A DNA stretch of 64,000 nucleotides, from positions 446,703 through 510,702 of the forward strand of contig NZ_PREZ01000005.1 in NCBI RefSeq assembly GCF_002926065.1, read 5' to 3'. Below are positions 1 to 8,197 of the stretch, in pieces. Source of the stretch: Jeotgalibacillus proteolyticus (GTDB taxonomy: Bacteria; Bacillota; Bacilli; Bacillales; Jeotgalibacillaceae). How positions within the stretch are numbered: position 1 is the stretch's first letter; each line of letters opens with the position of its first letter. A program made the translations under genes and the position numbers. Below the pieces are notes generated by a model. It saw nothing but the letters and a program-made list of their open reading frames with translations. It was not told where the DNA came from and did not search any database.

Positions 1-393
1 GAGCCGGGCAATGGAAGCTCCTTTATAAAACACCGTCCTCCAGCTAAGCGCATCTTCCAGTTGAGGGTGCGGAAAGGTTTGAACGCCGCCAAGGATCAGC
101 TCACCTGAGATCCTTGTAAAAAAGGGATCCTGAAGCTTAAAGACAGGTGTGTCTTCACGAGGCACCCATACCTCTCCCTGCTCCACAAAAAAATGAACCT
201 CTGATTCCTCACTGTCCCGCGCCTCTACTCTTCCGGCAATCACGAGCTCCCCTTCATCCCAAAATGGAGCAGTTATATTGTAAACATCGCGCCCTTCTGC
301 TCCTTTAAATAGCAGCTTTTCAGGATAAACCGGCGCTTCAGTCTTTTTATATTCCTCTAAAAGAACCTCACATGTTTTAATCATGTTACCCAT
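1..393 (-). CDS. DUF1861 / MPT1-like glycan phosphorylase-related protein (C-terminus outside window)
   Basis: The minus-strand frame is open from an ATG at 393 to the window edge (131 codons), preceded by GGAGGG eight bases upstream. The N-terminal half reads ...LLFKGAEGRDVYNITAPFW..., then ...RISGELILGGVQTF..., which I recognise as the DUF1861 family. That family is related to Leishmania mannosyltransferase/phosphorylases of the GH130 group acting on beta-mannosides. It is the last visible gene of a run that starts with an ABC importer at 3433, so a role in phosphorolysis or handling of an imported mannoside-like oligosaccharide is plausible. That substrate is inference. The gene was missed by simple ORF listing because it runs off the window. 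Confidence 0.75.
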   Translation of the reverse strand, partial: MGNMIKTCEVLLEEYKKTEAPVYPEKLLFKGAEGRDVYNITAPFWDEGELVIAGRVEARDSEESEVHFFVEQGEVWVPREDTPVFKLQDPFFTRISGELILGGVQTFPHPQLEDALSWRTVFYKGASIARL

Positions 394-427
394 TCATTAA
401 TCCCTCCGTAACTTAAATTCCAGCACA

Positions 428-1255
428 TTACTTAAGTGTAAACTGCATTCCTTCCTTAAACTGTTTGGAGAAAAACAAAAACAGGATAATAATCGGAATG
501 GTTAACACAACAGAAGCCGCATATAACGGACCAGGATATCCGCCGTAAGGACCGAACATTTGGGAAAGCAGTACGTTCAGTGTCAGCATTTCATCACTCC
601 GGACGACAATCATGTCCCAAAGGAGCTCTGTCCATCTTTCCATGAACAGGAACAGGAAAATAACCGTGGTGATTGATTTTGACATTGGCAGCACAATACG
701 TATTAAAATTTGAAAATTCGATCCACCATCAAGCTTTGCTGCTTCGATAAAAGTATCCGGGATGGCGCGGAAAAAGTTTGTGTACATAAATACAGCCCAT
801 AAACTCAATGCCTTAGGCAATATCATCGCCATATACGTATCATACATTCCGACATTTTGAACAATTAAGAATGTAGGAATCAGAAGAATAATCGCCGGAA
901 AAAACATTTGAAAAAGCACAGCGTTATTGATGAAATCTCTTCCCTTGAAATTCATTTTTGCCAGAGCATAAGCAACCATAGCGCCAGTAATCATCATTAA
1001 GGCAGTCGAGCCGGCAGATACGATTAAACTATTAAAGAAAGCCCGCAGCCAAGGCCTTGGCATCGCAGCTTCTCCCCCTAAAAACAGCCATTCATAGGAG
1101 CGAAGCGTAAATTTAGTCGGGATAATCTGCTTATCTACCTGACTCCAGTCGGCAAATGAGCTTAACACCATATAGAGGTAAGGAAAAACCATAACGGTGA
1201 GTAAAGCAAAAGCGATGATATAACGACCCGTTAATCCTTTATTAGACCCAACCAT
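428..1255 (-). CDS. Carbohydrate ABC transporter permease, MalG type
   Basis: This 275-residue protein has six hydrophobic segments. Its conserved EAA loop begins near residue 171 (EAAKLDGG followed by I-x-LP), which docks the ATPase in CUT1 sugar importers. The N-terminal cytoplasmic start, the TM near residues 12-32 and the C-terminal ...KEGMQFTLK fit the MalG/AraQ half of the permease. The start overlaps the 3' end of the upstream permease gene by 14 bp, so the two are translationally coupled. No ATPase gene lies in the visible part of the operon. CUT1 systems in Bacillaceae usually share an MsmX-type ATPase encoded elsewhere. Substrate is unknown; the DUF1861 neighbour hints at a mannoside. 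Confidence 0.9.
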   Translation of the reverse strand: MVGSNKGLTGRYIIAFALLTVMVFPYLYMVLSSFADWSQVDKQIIPTKFTLRSYEWLFLGGEAAMPRPWLRAFFNSLIVSAGSTALMMITGAMVAYALAKMNFKGRDFINNAVLFQMFFPAIILLIPTFLIVQNVGMYDTYMAMILPKALSLWAVFMYTNFFRAIPDTFIEAAKLDGGSNFQILIRIVLPMSKSITTVIFLFLFMERWTELLWDMIVVRSDEMLTLNVLLSQMFGPYGGYPGPLYAASVVLTIPIIILFLFFSKQFKEGMQFTLK

Positions 1256-2123
1256 TACGTCTCCCCCAAACCTCTAGTAGTTTTCTAATTAATAGAATCG
1301 CAACAAACGTGACAATGGAAGCAATGATCGCAACAGCTGAAGCATAGCCTGCATTCAGATTTGTAAAGGCCTGTTTAAAGATCTCCATCTGCCATGTATT
1401 GGTGGCGTAATTTGGCCCTCCTCCTGTCAGCTGGTAGACCTCCGTGAAAATACCAAAGGAAACGCCGATCGAGAGAATTAATGTGGTAAAAAGCGCCGGA
1501 TAAAGCAAAGGAAGCGTTATTCGAAAGAATTGCTGAGATGGTGTAACCCCGTCTATCGCCGCCGCTTCATACACCTCTTTGCTAATACTTGCAAAGCCTG
1601 CAGTAAGTATCAGCGCATAATAACCGGTGAATTTCCACGCGATAATTCCTGCGACAACGAGCAATGCGGAAAGCGGTGAATTAAGCCAGTCGATATCAAG
1701 CCCAAAGGTACCGCGCAGAAATGTATTTAATGGGCTGTTATACGAAAGAAGCCCTTTGACGATTAAAGAAGAAACAACCCCGGACGCTAAATAAGGAAGG
1801 AAAAATCCAATTAGAAAAAGACCTTTAAAGCGAGGCAGGCTGTTAATAACAAGGGCAACCGTCAAGGAAGATACGATGACCATCGGGACAAATGCAGCCA
1901 TAAACTTAAATGTGACAAAAAAGGCCGCCTGTACACCGGGATGCTTGACCGCTTCAATAAAATTGTCCAATCCGATAAAGTTATAAACTGGTGAAATTAA
2001 ATTCCAGTCCGTTAAGGCCAGGTAGAACGACCATACTAATGGAATGAGAAAGAAAACGAGTGCATAAAAAAGGTAGGGACTGGCGAATAGCCAGCCCGAC
2101 CCTTTTAATCCGTTTTTCTTCAT
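1242..2123 (-). CDS. Carbohydrate ABC transporter permease, MalF type
   Basis: This 293-residue polytopic membrane protein has the EAA motif near residue 186 (YEAAAIDGVTP...FRITLP), diagnostic for inner-membrane subunits of CUT1 sugar importers. The first TM begins near residue 12 after a short basic N-terminus. The start codon overlaps the stop of the solute-binding protein gene by 4 bp, and the 3' end overlaps the MalG-type gene, giving the usual binding protein-MalF-MalG order. Together the two permeases would form the channel for the sugar delivered by the lipoprotein at 2120-3433. The transported sugar cannot be read from sequence. Confidence 0.9.
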   Translation of the reverse strand: MKKNGLKGSGWLFASPYLFYALVFFLIPLVWSFYLALTDWNLISPVYNFIGLDNFIEAVKHPGVQAAFFVTFKFMAAFVPMVIVSSLTVALVINSLPRFKGLFLIGFFLPYLASGVVSSLIVKGLLSYNSPLNTFLRGTFGLDIDWLNSPLSALLVVAGIIAWKFTGYYALILTAGFASISKEVYEAAAIDGVTPSQQFFRITLPLLYPALFTTLILSIGVSFGIFTEVYQLTGGGPNYATNTWQMEIFKQAFTNLNAGYASAVAIIASIVTFVAILLIRKLLEVWGRRNGWV

Positions 2124-3433
2124 CTAGAAAGCTCCTCCTCGATTGCTTTCTTCATCGCTTCCCAGCCCTCTTTTGGCGCAACGGTTCCTTCTACCACAGG
2201 ATTAACCGCATGACTTCCAATATGGGTTTGAAGCTCATTGTATTTTGCGTTGTCAATTGAAGGAATGGCATATGGCACCGCTTCAGCATAAGGCTTTAGC
2301 TCAGGGTTCTCTTCAAAGAAGGTTGTAAATGACTCGTTCTCAGACAAATCATCTCTAGCAGGAGGAAGCTTAGTTGTCTCAAGCCACTCCAAGTCATGAT
2401 CAGGGTTCTCGTAGACCCAGTTTAAAAATTCCAATGCAGCAGCCCGTTCTTCCTCTGTTGCAGAGGCATAAATGACAATCCCTTTTGTATCAGCAAATGT
2501 ATTAACATTTTCTAAATCAGTACTGTCCGGAACCGGAGGAAGAGCAAGGTCAAAGGTTTCGCCAAATTTCATTTCGGGAAACTTCTCTTCCCAGTAGCTG
2601 AATGTCCAAGGGCCAAGATCAGTGAAAATGCCTAGACCGCTTTCAAATGGATCCGTTGCTTCTTTTGTCAAAATGCCTTTTTCAGCACGTAAGTCATCCA
2701 TAAATGTCAGAACATCTACGCCGGCCTGATCATCTGCTACAAAGTTATCCCCTTCGATAAAGTTGTTGCCGCCGGATGCTGCATCATACAGCATAAAGAA
2801 GTCAAACCATCTTTTCCAGGCGGTTGGATCAGCAAGATCCGGCTTTGCCCAGACGTATTTATCAGGATATTTTTCTTTTAATTTTTTCGCTGCCTCAAGC
2901 ACTTCGCTATAGGTTCTTGGTGTTTCCGTTACCCCAACCTCTTCTAAAATATCGATTCTCCATCCAAACAGCATAGGATTTGAATAGATTGGCAGTACAT
3001 ACTGATTATCATCAGAGAACTTCCAGGTCTGTATGGTGTCCTCCATATTGCGGTTAGCGACCAGTTCATCCCAGCCTTCAATTTCATTTAACGGGACAAG
3101 CGCCTGACTTTGTGCCAGCTGAGCTGCAAATCCGCGGTTAATATTTTCAGACATGGTTGGTGCACTCTTTCCGGCAATCGCAGTTTGAATACTTGCCTCA
3201 GAGGTAGGGCTTTCCTTCATCGGACTAACCTCAATGTCGATATGATCATTCTCTTCTTCAAATTTATTGGCCATTTCTTCCCAGTAAACCTGCTGCGTCG
3301 GGTTAGGCGCCGCCCAAAATTCGATTTTTGTTACTCCGTCAGAGGAAGCAGCTTCATCCCCGCCTGAACAACCTGCAAGAATTGAACCGCCCAATGAAGC
3401 TGTAACTAAAAGTGCCAGTGTTTTCTTTTTCAC
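2120..3433 (-). CDS. Sugar-binding lipoprotein of an ABC importer
   Basis: This 437-residue extracytoplasmic solute-binding protein (SBP_bac_1/MalE-like) begins with a basic hydrophobic signal peptide and a lipobox ending LAGC, with the lipidated Cys at residue 22, followed by an acidic/serine linker. The mature part opens with the typical IEFWAAPNPTQ strand of family 1 sugar-binding proteins and carries TDLGPWTFSYW-type hinge sequence. It is the first gene of the minus-strand operon leading to two permeases and the DUF1861 gene. A perfect CcpA cre lies 42 bp upstream of its start, so glucose repression is expected. A divergent LacI gene is the likely specific regulator. Confidence 0.92.
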   Translation of the reverse strand: MKKKTLALLVTASLGGSILAGCSGGDEAASSDGVTKIEFWAAPNPTQQVYWEEMANKFEEENDHIDIEVSPMKESPTSEASIQTAIAGKSAPTMSENINRGFAAQLAQSQALVPLNEIEGWDELVANRNMEDTIQTWKFSDDNQYVLPIYSNPMLFGWRIDILEEVGVTETPRTYSEVLEAAKKLKEKYPDKYVWAKPDLADPTAWKRWFDFFMLYDAASGGNNFIEGDNFVADDQAGVDVLTFMDDLRAEKGILTKEATDPFESGLGIFTDLGPWTFSYWEEKFPEMKFGETFDLALPPVPDSTDLENVNTFADTKGIVIYASATEEERAAALEFLNWVYENPDHDLEWLETTKLPPARDDLSENESFTTFFEENPELKPYAEAVPYAIPSIDNAKYNELQTHIGSHAVNPVVEGTVAPKEGWEAMKKAIEEELSR

Positions 3434-3474
3434 AATGATTTCCCCCAGTTCTGATTTTAAAATGCCTCACAAAA

Positions 3475-3488
3475 TGATAGCGCTGTCA
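3475..3488 (-). promoter_or_regulatory. CcpA catabolite-responsive element (cre)
   Basis: TGATAGCGCTGTCA matches the cre consensus TGWNANCGNTNWCA at every defined position. It sits 42 bp upstream of the binding-protein start, in the leader of the sugar ABC operon. Confidence 0.75.
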
Positions 3489-3711
3489 TTTAATTGATGA
3501 TAATTTGAACTCAAGTAGTCACGTAACAAACCTCCCAAAGTGAACATGACAAAATATGATTATTTAAGTTATAATAAAATTTAATAACGTGATTTATAAC
3601 ATTACAAATGAATTATTACATTGAAAACGACTTTAGTCAATTACTTTTTAAACTATTCTGTATTTTTCAACTCTTAATTTACTATTGATTCCAAATAGCG
3701 TATATTAAAAT

Positions 3712-3723
3712 TGTAACGTTACA
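3712..3723. promoter_or_regulatory. LacI-type operator palindrome
   Basis: TGTAACGTTACA is a perfect 12-bp palindrome with the central CG typical of LacI-family operators. It lies 49 bp upstream of the LacI gene at 3772 in the divergent region. The rest of the 338-bp gap (3434-3771) is AT-rich with no ORF. I could not fix a single convincing promoter pair there. Confidence 0.6.
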
Positions 3724-3771
3724 TTTTACCTGCTTCACCTACTTTTTATCGGAAAGGTTGATTACATTAAA

Positions 3772-4806
3772 ATGGCCAAAAAAGTGACCATGCAAGCCAT
3801 CGCTGATTACCTGAACATTTCTAAGAATTCAGTGTCTCAAGCCTTATCAGGAAAGCCGGGGGTAAGTGAGGAGACCAGAAAAGTCATTAAGGAAGCTGCT
3901 GATAAATTAGGTTATCAATATAGAACGGCCGGAAAGAATTTAAGTACAGAAAGAAAGAATATAGGGTTAATTGCTTCTGATTTCGCCTTTTCCCACAGGC
4001 AGTTTTTCGGGGAAATCTATTTAAGCACGGAAAAAGAAGCCACCAAAAGAGGAATGGACCTAACCATTCAGTCGATCAGCAGCCGGTTAAAGGATGAGAT
4101 GATTCTTCCTTCCTTTATAGAAAACAAAAGTGTGGACGGTTTATTAATTCTTTCACATATAAGCACTGATTATATAAATAAGATCATTAGTACAGGCATT
4201 CCTACCGTCCTCATTGATCACCACGATCCTATTATTCAGGCAGATGCCATCCTCACAAATAACCGCTTTGGTGCCTATACAGCTGTCAACCACTTAATTG
4301 AGCTTGGTCATCAGTCAATTGGCTTTATTGGCGATATAACTTTTTCTCCCAGCTATCAGGAAAGATGGGAAGGCTATAAACTGGCTTTAAGAAAAAATGG
4401 AATTGAGCCGGCGAAGGAATGGATGTTTCTAGATGCCAAAGAGGAAGAAAGCAGTATCGGCAGCTTCATTGACGGGCTGAATGAATCCCCTACTGCCTGG
4501 TTTTGCGTAAATGACGGACTCGGTTTTTTAATCAGTTCAAAGCTGCAGCAAAAGGGGATCAAAATACCTGATCAGGCTTCAGTCGTGAGCTTTGATAACG
4601 GCCAGCTGTCTCAGCTTTCCACCCCTAAAATCACAACGATGGGGATCGACCTTGCGCTATATGGCAAAAAGGCAGTAGAACAGCTCTCCTGGAGAATGGA
4701 AAATAAAGAAGAGCCCATCACTGAGCTTCTGCTTCCAGCCACTTTAATTAAGCGTGAATCAACTGCAAAGGCTCCTCATGCTTCACTGGCTGGTAACAGC
4801 CATTAA
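3772..4806 (+). CDS. LacI-family transcriptional regulator of the sugar ABC operon
   Basis: This 344-residue protein has an N-terminal helix-turn-helix (TMQAIADYLNISKNSVSQAL, residues 6-25), the hinge region ...LGYQYR, then a periplasmic-binding-protein-like effector domain (GLIASDFAF..., DGLLILSH, HLIELGHQSIGFIGD). It is transcribed divergently from the sugar importer and is its likely repressor, binding the palindrome at 3712-3723 and releasing on sugar binding. The NSVSQAL recognition helix carries N-S in place of the more usual T-V, so its operator may differ slightly from standard LacI sites. The gene is followed at once by a strong terminator. The effector sugar is unknown. Confidence 0.9.
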   Translation: MAKKVTMQAIADYLNISKNSVSQALSGKPGVSEETRKVIKEAADKLGYQYRTAGKNLSTERKNIGLIASDFAFSHRQFFGEIYLSTEKEATKRGMDLTIQSISSRLKDEMILPSFIENKSVDGLLILSHISTDYINKIISTGIPTVLIDHHDPIIQADAILTNNRFGAYTAVNHLIELGHQSIGFIGDITFSPSYQERWEGYKLALRKNGIEPAKEWMFLDAKEEESSIGSFIDGLNESPTAWFCVNDGLGFLISSKLQQKGIKIPDQASVVSFDNGQLSQLSTPKITTMGIDLALYGKKAVEQLSWRMENKEEPITELLLPATLIKRESTAKAPHASLAGNSH

Positions 4807-4816
4807 AAGCATAAAG

Positions 4817-4855
4817 AAAACCTGCAGATACAAAAAATGTATCTGCAGGTTTTTT
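4817..4855 (+). terminator. Rho-independent terminator after the LacI gene
   Basis: A perfect 15-bp stem (AAAACCTGCAGATAC paired with GTATCTGCAGGTTTT) with a 7-base loop runs into a T tract. Confidence 0.9.
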
Positions 4856-4954
4856 GGTCTCATACGCTTTCAAATAATTAAGCTTAAAAAATATTCCTCT
4901 ACCCTTCATTACATAAAATATGTAATTATTAATAATAATTACTAAATCAGGACT

Positions 4955-5218
4955 ATGTGTAGTAATGTAGAGCAGTCAGTTCTTCGTTATTACGCAATAG
5001 ATAGAAAGCAGGCAGACGAAATGAACGAACAAATACTGAAGGTTACTGAACAAGCAGTTAAGTGGATTGTGCTGATTGTATTGATTGTTTCCTCCATTAG
5101 TTTACTCGTTGTGTTTCAAGCGGGCTACATACCAGAAGAATTAACGGCCCGGGCAGTTCCACTAGCAATATTGGCAGGTCTTACTTCCATAGCTGCTGCT
5201 CTTATTTTTAAAAAGTAA
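4955..5218 (+). CDS. Small two-TM membrane protein, unknown
   Basis: This 87-codon frame has two clear hydrophobic helices: VKWIVLIVLIVSSISLLVVF, and a C-terminal AVPLAILAGLTSIAAALIF, ending in lysines. I do not recognise a family. The start is uncertain. The ATG at 4955 has only a weak AGGA right next to it. An internal ATG at 5021 (65 residues, MNEQILKV...) has a modest AAAGCAGG upstream and would be typical for a small membrane protein. It stands alone between a terminator and an intergenic repeat. Confidence 0.45.
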   Translation: MCSNVEQSVLRYYAIDRKQADEMNEQILKVTEQAVKWIVLIVLIVSSISLLVVFQAGYIPEELTARAVPLAILAGLTSIAAALIFKK

Positions 5219-5250
5219 GGAAGGGACATAGTAGTTTCGGTATCTTACCC

Positions 5251-5380
5251 CCGGCTCACTGCGCTTCAGGCGGACGCTTTCCGCGGGGCGGGGCTTGAGC
5301 TAACTTGCTTTCAGCAAGTGGATCTCAAGCTCCCGCTTCTTCCCGCAGGAGTCGCCACCTTCCGCTCCGTTCACCTCACG
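5251..5380 (+). repeat. Structured intergenic repeat, type A copy 1
   Basis: This GC-rich element of about 130 bp starts CCGGCTCACTGCGCTTC and ends CCGTTCACCTCACG. The core is a hairpin: GCTTGAG-CTA-ACTTGCT, a 3-base loop, then AGCAAGT-GGAT-CTCAAGC. Other copies are at 35543, 50076 (inverted) and, as type B, at 19181, 62674 and 63927. It lies in the gap between the small membrane protein and the PH-domain gene. Confidence 0.85.
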
Positions 5381-5425
5381 TATGCAACACCAATTGCATA
5401 CCCTTTATTGTTTTATCGAGACCAT

Positions 5426-5806
5426 TTATTTCTTTAAAATATAATTCGCAAGCACAGCATGTACATCATAAATATTAAGCGATTTGTTAAAGGTTTTGGA
5501 AAGCGGCTCATTCATTCCTGAGATCCATATTTTAAGCTCGGCATCCAGATCAAAGGTGCCCGCTGTCTCAACAGCAAAATGTGTGATGTTTGAGTAAGGA
5601 ATCGAGTGATATTCTACCTTCTTGCCGGACAAACCCTGTTTGTCGATTAAGATCAGTCGTTTATTTGTAAACAAAAACAAATCGCGAATCAGTTTATAGG
5701 CTTTTTCAATCTGCTCCCCTTCAATCAGCAGATTTCCGAATTCCTTTTGAGCATCCCCCGTTTTAACCTCAGAGGCATTTCCTATTAATCCATCAAAAAG
5801 TCCCAT
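5426..5806 (-). CDS. Bacterial PH-domain protein (DUF1696/bPH type)
   Basis: This 126-residue protein from ATG 5806 (MGLFDGLIGNASEV) has a GGGGAGAG site just upstream. The frame extends 20 codons further, but that stretch is basic and lacks a ribosome site. The fold signature is FLFTNKRLILIDKQGLSGKKVEYHSIPYSNI followed by a beta strand FAVETAGTFDLDAELKIWI, as in soluble bacterial pleckstrin-homology proteins. No membrane segment or signal is present. These proteins are widespread in Bacillus, often stress-linked and of unknown ligand. The gene follows the acetyltransferase gene closely and could share its transcript. Confidence 0.8.
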   Translation of the reverse strand: MGLFDGLIGNASEVKTGDAQKEFGNLLIEGEQIEKAYKLIRDLFLFTNKRLILIDKQGLSGKKVEYHSIPYSNITHFAVETAGTFDLDAELKIWISGMNEPLSKTFNKSLNIYDVHAVLANYILKK

Positions 5807-5869
5807 TACACTCTCCCCTTTCATTTTCTTTTTTCCTATCCTATCACGTCTTATTTTACCGATCACTCA

Positions 5870-6409
5870 TTACCTGCTGCCGTCTGTTGAAATCCAATAA
5901 CGTTTAATGACATTTCCGTCTTCTTCCACAAAATCACTGGTGGGAATTCCGTTATTCTTTTGGATTGTTTTTTCAGACGCTGTATTGTCTGCATCACAAA
6001 CGACCAGCGCTTTGGAGATTCCAAGAATCTTCGCTTCTGCAAGTGCAAGCGCAAGAAGCTTAGTAGCAAATCCTTTCTTGCGCTCACTTGGACGGATCCC
6101 ATAGCCGATATGACCGCCGCGGTTGGTCAAATCCTCTGTTAGTTCATGCCGAATATGGACTGCCCCGATAATGCGGCCGTACTCCCCTGTCAGTAAAAAT
6201 GTGCTGCTCGTCACCCAGCCCTCTATAAGTCCAATCCCTGCTTCATCGTTTTCAAATTTTTGAAGCAGCTCAGCAAAGTTATACGGCTCATAGGTGGTAG
6301 AGTGAGGAATAATGGATTCTCCGCTCTCAAGCCATTCCTCGTAGTAGTCTACATACTGTTCTTTTATATTTTCAGACGGCTTGATTAAGCAAACCTTTTC
6401 CATAGACAT
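5870..6409 (-). CDS. GNAT-family N-acetyltransferase
   Basis: About 179 residues. The core includes GRIIGAVHIRHELTEDLTNRGGHIGYGIRPSERKKGFATKLL, which contains the acetyl-CoA pyrophosphate loop (R-x-x-G-F-A), followed by the conserved C-terminal ...NTASEKTIQKNNGIP segment. This arrangement is common in GNATs annotated as predicted acetyltransferases of small molecules or proteins. The start was set at the ATG at 6409, because AAAGGG lies nine bases upstream of it and directly abuts the alternative ATG at 6418. The true substrate is unknown. Confidence 0.82.
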   Translation of the reverse strand: MSMEKVCLIKPSENIKEQYVDYYEEWLESGESIIPHSTTYEPYNFAELLQKFENDEAGIGLIEGWVTSSTFLLTGEYGRIIGAVHIRHELTEDLTNRGGHIGYGIRPSERKKGFATKLLALALAEAKILGISKALVVCDADNTASEKTIQKNNGIPTSDFVEEDGNVIKRYWISTDGSR

Positions 6410-6472
6410 CTGCAGCATCCCTTTTCATTTTTTCCTATTTTAACCACAAACAGTTAGATGCGCAATACTGTT

Positions 6473-7003
6473 TTAGGGCTGCTTAAGAAGAATCGAATCT
6501 ACAAACTCTTTCTTTTGGTCGGTGTATTCTATATCCTCATTGTGATAGAGTGCTGCGAGCCTCTCTTTAAGTGCTTCATATTCTTTGGCGCGATCGCGAT
6601 TGGCATTCAAATAATCCCTAAAAAAGGTATGCTCCTGCCACCATTGACCTTTGTATTGAACCACATGAACAATATGCGTCTTTGTTAATGTTTTTAGATC
6701 AGAAAACTTTGCCAGAACTTCTTTTCCTTCCAGCTTTACTTTTCCTAAATGGTAATAACCCTCTTTTTGAAGCGGTTCTATTTTCCAGTTTTTAAAAGTC
6801 TCTACATTTTCAATCCCTACCATCATATCGATAATCGGCTTTGCTTTTATGCCTTTAATGGCAGTACTGCCTATATGCTGAATATCTATAATCTCTTCAC
6901 CGAGTACAGACTGAAGCAGTTCTTTTTCTTCGTGAAAGGACCTCTTCCATTCCACTGCAGGAGATGCCAGAATAACGCTTCCCTTTTTTAAGCCAATCAT
7001 CAT
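6473..7003 (-). CDS. GrpB / UPF0157 family protein (nucleotidyltransferase-like fold)
   Basis: This 176-residue protein has the family signature IQHIGSTAIKGIKAKPIIDMMVGI in the N-terminal third, followed by the conserved H-I-V-H-V-V region and a C-terminal Y-x-x-L-K-x-x-L-A motif. GrpB family members resemble minimal nucleotidyltransferases, where G-S-T and the D-x-M strand would bind nucleotide and metal. The biochemical role is not established. AAGGGAGTG precedes the start. The gene is monocistronic-looking, divergent from the SDR at 7193 and convergent with nothing obvious. Confidence 0.85.
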   Translation of the reverse strand: MMIGLKKGSVILASPAVEWKRSFHEEKELLQSVLGEEIIDIQHIGSTAIKGIKAKPIIDMMVGIENVETFKNWKIEPLQKEGYYHLGKVKLEGKEVLAKFSDLKTLTKTHIVHVVQYKGQWWQEHTFFRDYLNANRDRAKEYEALKERLAALYHNEDIEYTDQKKEFVDSILLKQP

Positions 7004-7192
7004 TAATCACTCCCTTTAGTAAACGTATTCCTGATTATATAAGCCAGTCTCTCCTATAAACAGTCTGAAAGTTAAAACTATTTAATGATATAATAGAAGC
7101 AGATCATTTCAGGATTATCAGAAGCCTCAGCAGGTTAGGCTCTGGCATATAGCCGGTGCAAGCTTAGCTGAAGAACGAAAGGATATGTTTAG

Positions 7193-7963
7193 ATGAATCG
7201 TAGAGTCGCCTTTATTACCGGGGTTGGCCGATCTGAAGGTATTGGCGCCGCCATTTGCAGAGAGCTTGCAAAGGATGGCTTTGATATTTTATTTACATAC
7301 TGGACCAAGTACGATGAGGAAGTGTCCTTACATAAAAAATACCAGGATCCTGAGCATATTCAGCAGGAGATTCTCGACATAGGCGTCCGTTGTGAGAAAA
7401 TCGAATTGAATCTTCAGGATACCGCATCGTTTGATAAACCGTTCAAATTCTGTAAGAAGCAGTTCGGATGTTATCCTTCTGTGCTCGTTAACAATGCTGC
7501 CGTTTCAATAAATGATAATCTTTGCTCTATTACACCCGAGAGCCTTGACGATCATTACCGTATCAATGTGCGTGCTGTAACCTTTCTCACATCACAATTT
7601 GTGCAGCTGTTTGAAGGTGATAGAGGAAGCATTATTAATCTCACTACAGGGTGGTCTCAAGGGCCAATGCCTGAAGAGCTTTCTTATGTTCTGACTAAAT
7701 CAGCTGTCGAGACACTTACCTACACCCTCGCTTCTACACTTGCTGAAAAAGGGATCACAATTAACGCCATAAATCCGGGCCCTACAAATTCAGGCTGGAT
7801 GAACGATGAAATCAAAAAAGAAATTTTAGCCCAATCCCCTTCCGGACGCCTGGGTGAACCAAAGGATGCAGCAAATCTTGTTGCCTTCCTTGCAAGTGAT
7901 CGTGCACAGTGGGTGACCGGTCAGGTTATTCATTCAGAAGGCGGCTTTCGCAATAGGAGCTGA
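7193..7963 (+). CDS. Short-chain dehydrogenase/reductase (SDR)
   Basis: This 256-residue classical SDR has the NAD(P)-binding glycine motif TGVGRSEGIG (residues 9-18), NNAA (100-103), and Y165-x-x-x-K169 in the active site. The position normally held by the catalytic Ser, 13 residues before Tyr, is Thr152. The C-terminal ...WVTGQVIHSEGGF is typical of 3-oxoacyl-ACP reductase-like SDRs. The motif GRSEGIG resembles enoyl/3-oxo reductases with a longer coenzyme loop. Substrate is not predictable. The start ATG has AAAGGATATG upstream. No operon partner is visible. Confidence 0.82.
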   Translation: MNRRVAFITGVGRSEGIGAAICRELAKDGFDILFTYWTKYDEEVSLHKKYQDPEHIQQEILDIGVRCEKIELNLQDTASFDKPFKFCKKQFGCYPSVLVNNAAVSINDNLCSITPESLDDHYRINVRAVTFLTSQFVQLFEGDRGSIINLTTGWSQGPMPEELSYVLTKSAVETLTYTLASTLAEKGITINAINPGPTNSGWMNDEIKKEILAQSPSGRLGEPKDAANLVAFLASDRAQWVTGQVIHSEGGFRNRS

Positions 7964-8082
7964 TTTCCAGCTCTCCTCGCCTTTCACTCTCCTCAAACCC
8001 ATTAACTTCCATAATTCTCCTTTCTTTCCTGTCATTATTCGATAATATTCGACATAATTCAAAAATCTAATAATTTATAATA

Positions 8083-8111
8083 TTTACACAACATTACTTA
8101 TACCCTATTAT
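8083..8111 (+). promoter_or_regulatory. Sigma-A-type promoter of cstA
   Basis: TTTACA (8083-8088), a 17-nt spacer, then TATTAT (8106-8111). It predicts a start near 8118, upstream of the cre. Confidence 0.5.
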
Positions 8112-8124
8112 TAAGATGAGGTAT

Positions 8125-8138
8125 TGAAAACGATTACA
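8125..8138 (+). promoter_or_regulatory. CcpA cre upstream of cstA
   Basis: TGAAAACGATTACA is a full match to TGWNANCGNTNWCA, 60 bp before the cstA start. It would lie just downstream of the predicted transcription start. This agrees with cstA being catabolite-repressed in Bacillus. Confidence 0.75.
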
Positions 8139-8197
8139 TAAAATCGTTTAACTACCTTATAAGTAAAAATTACTATTTAATGGGGGAGGAGAAGGTA

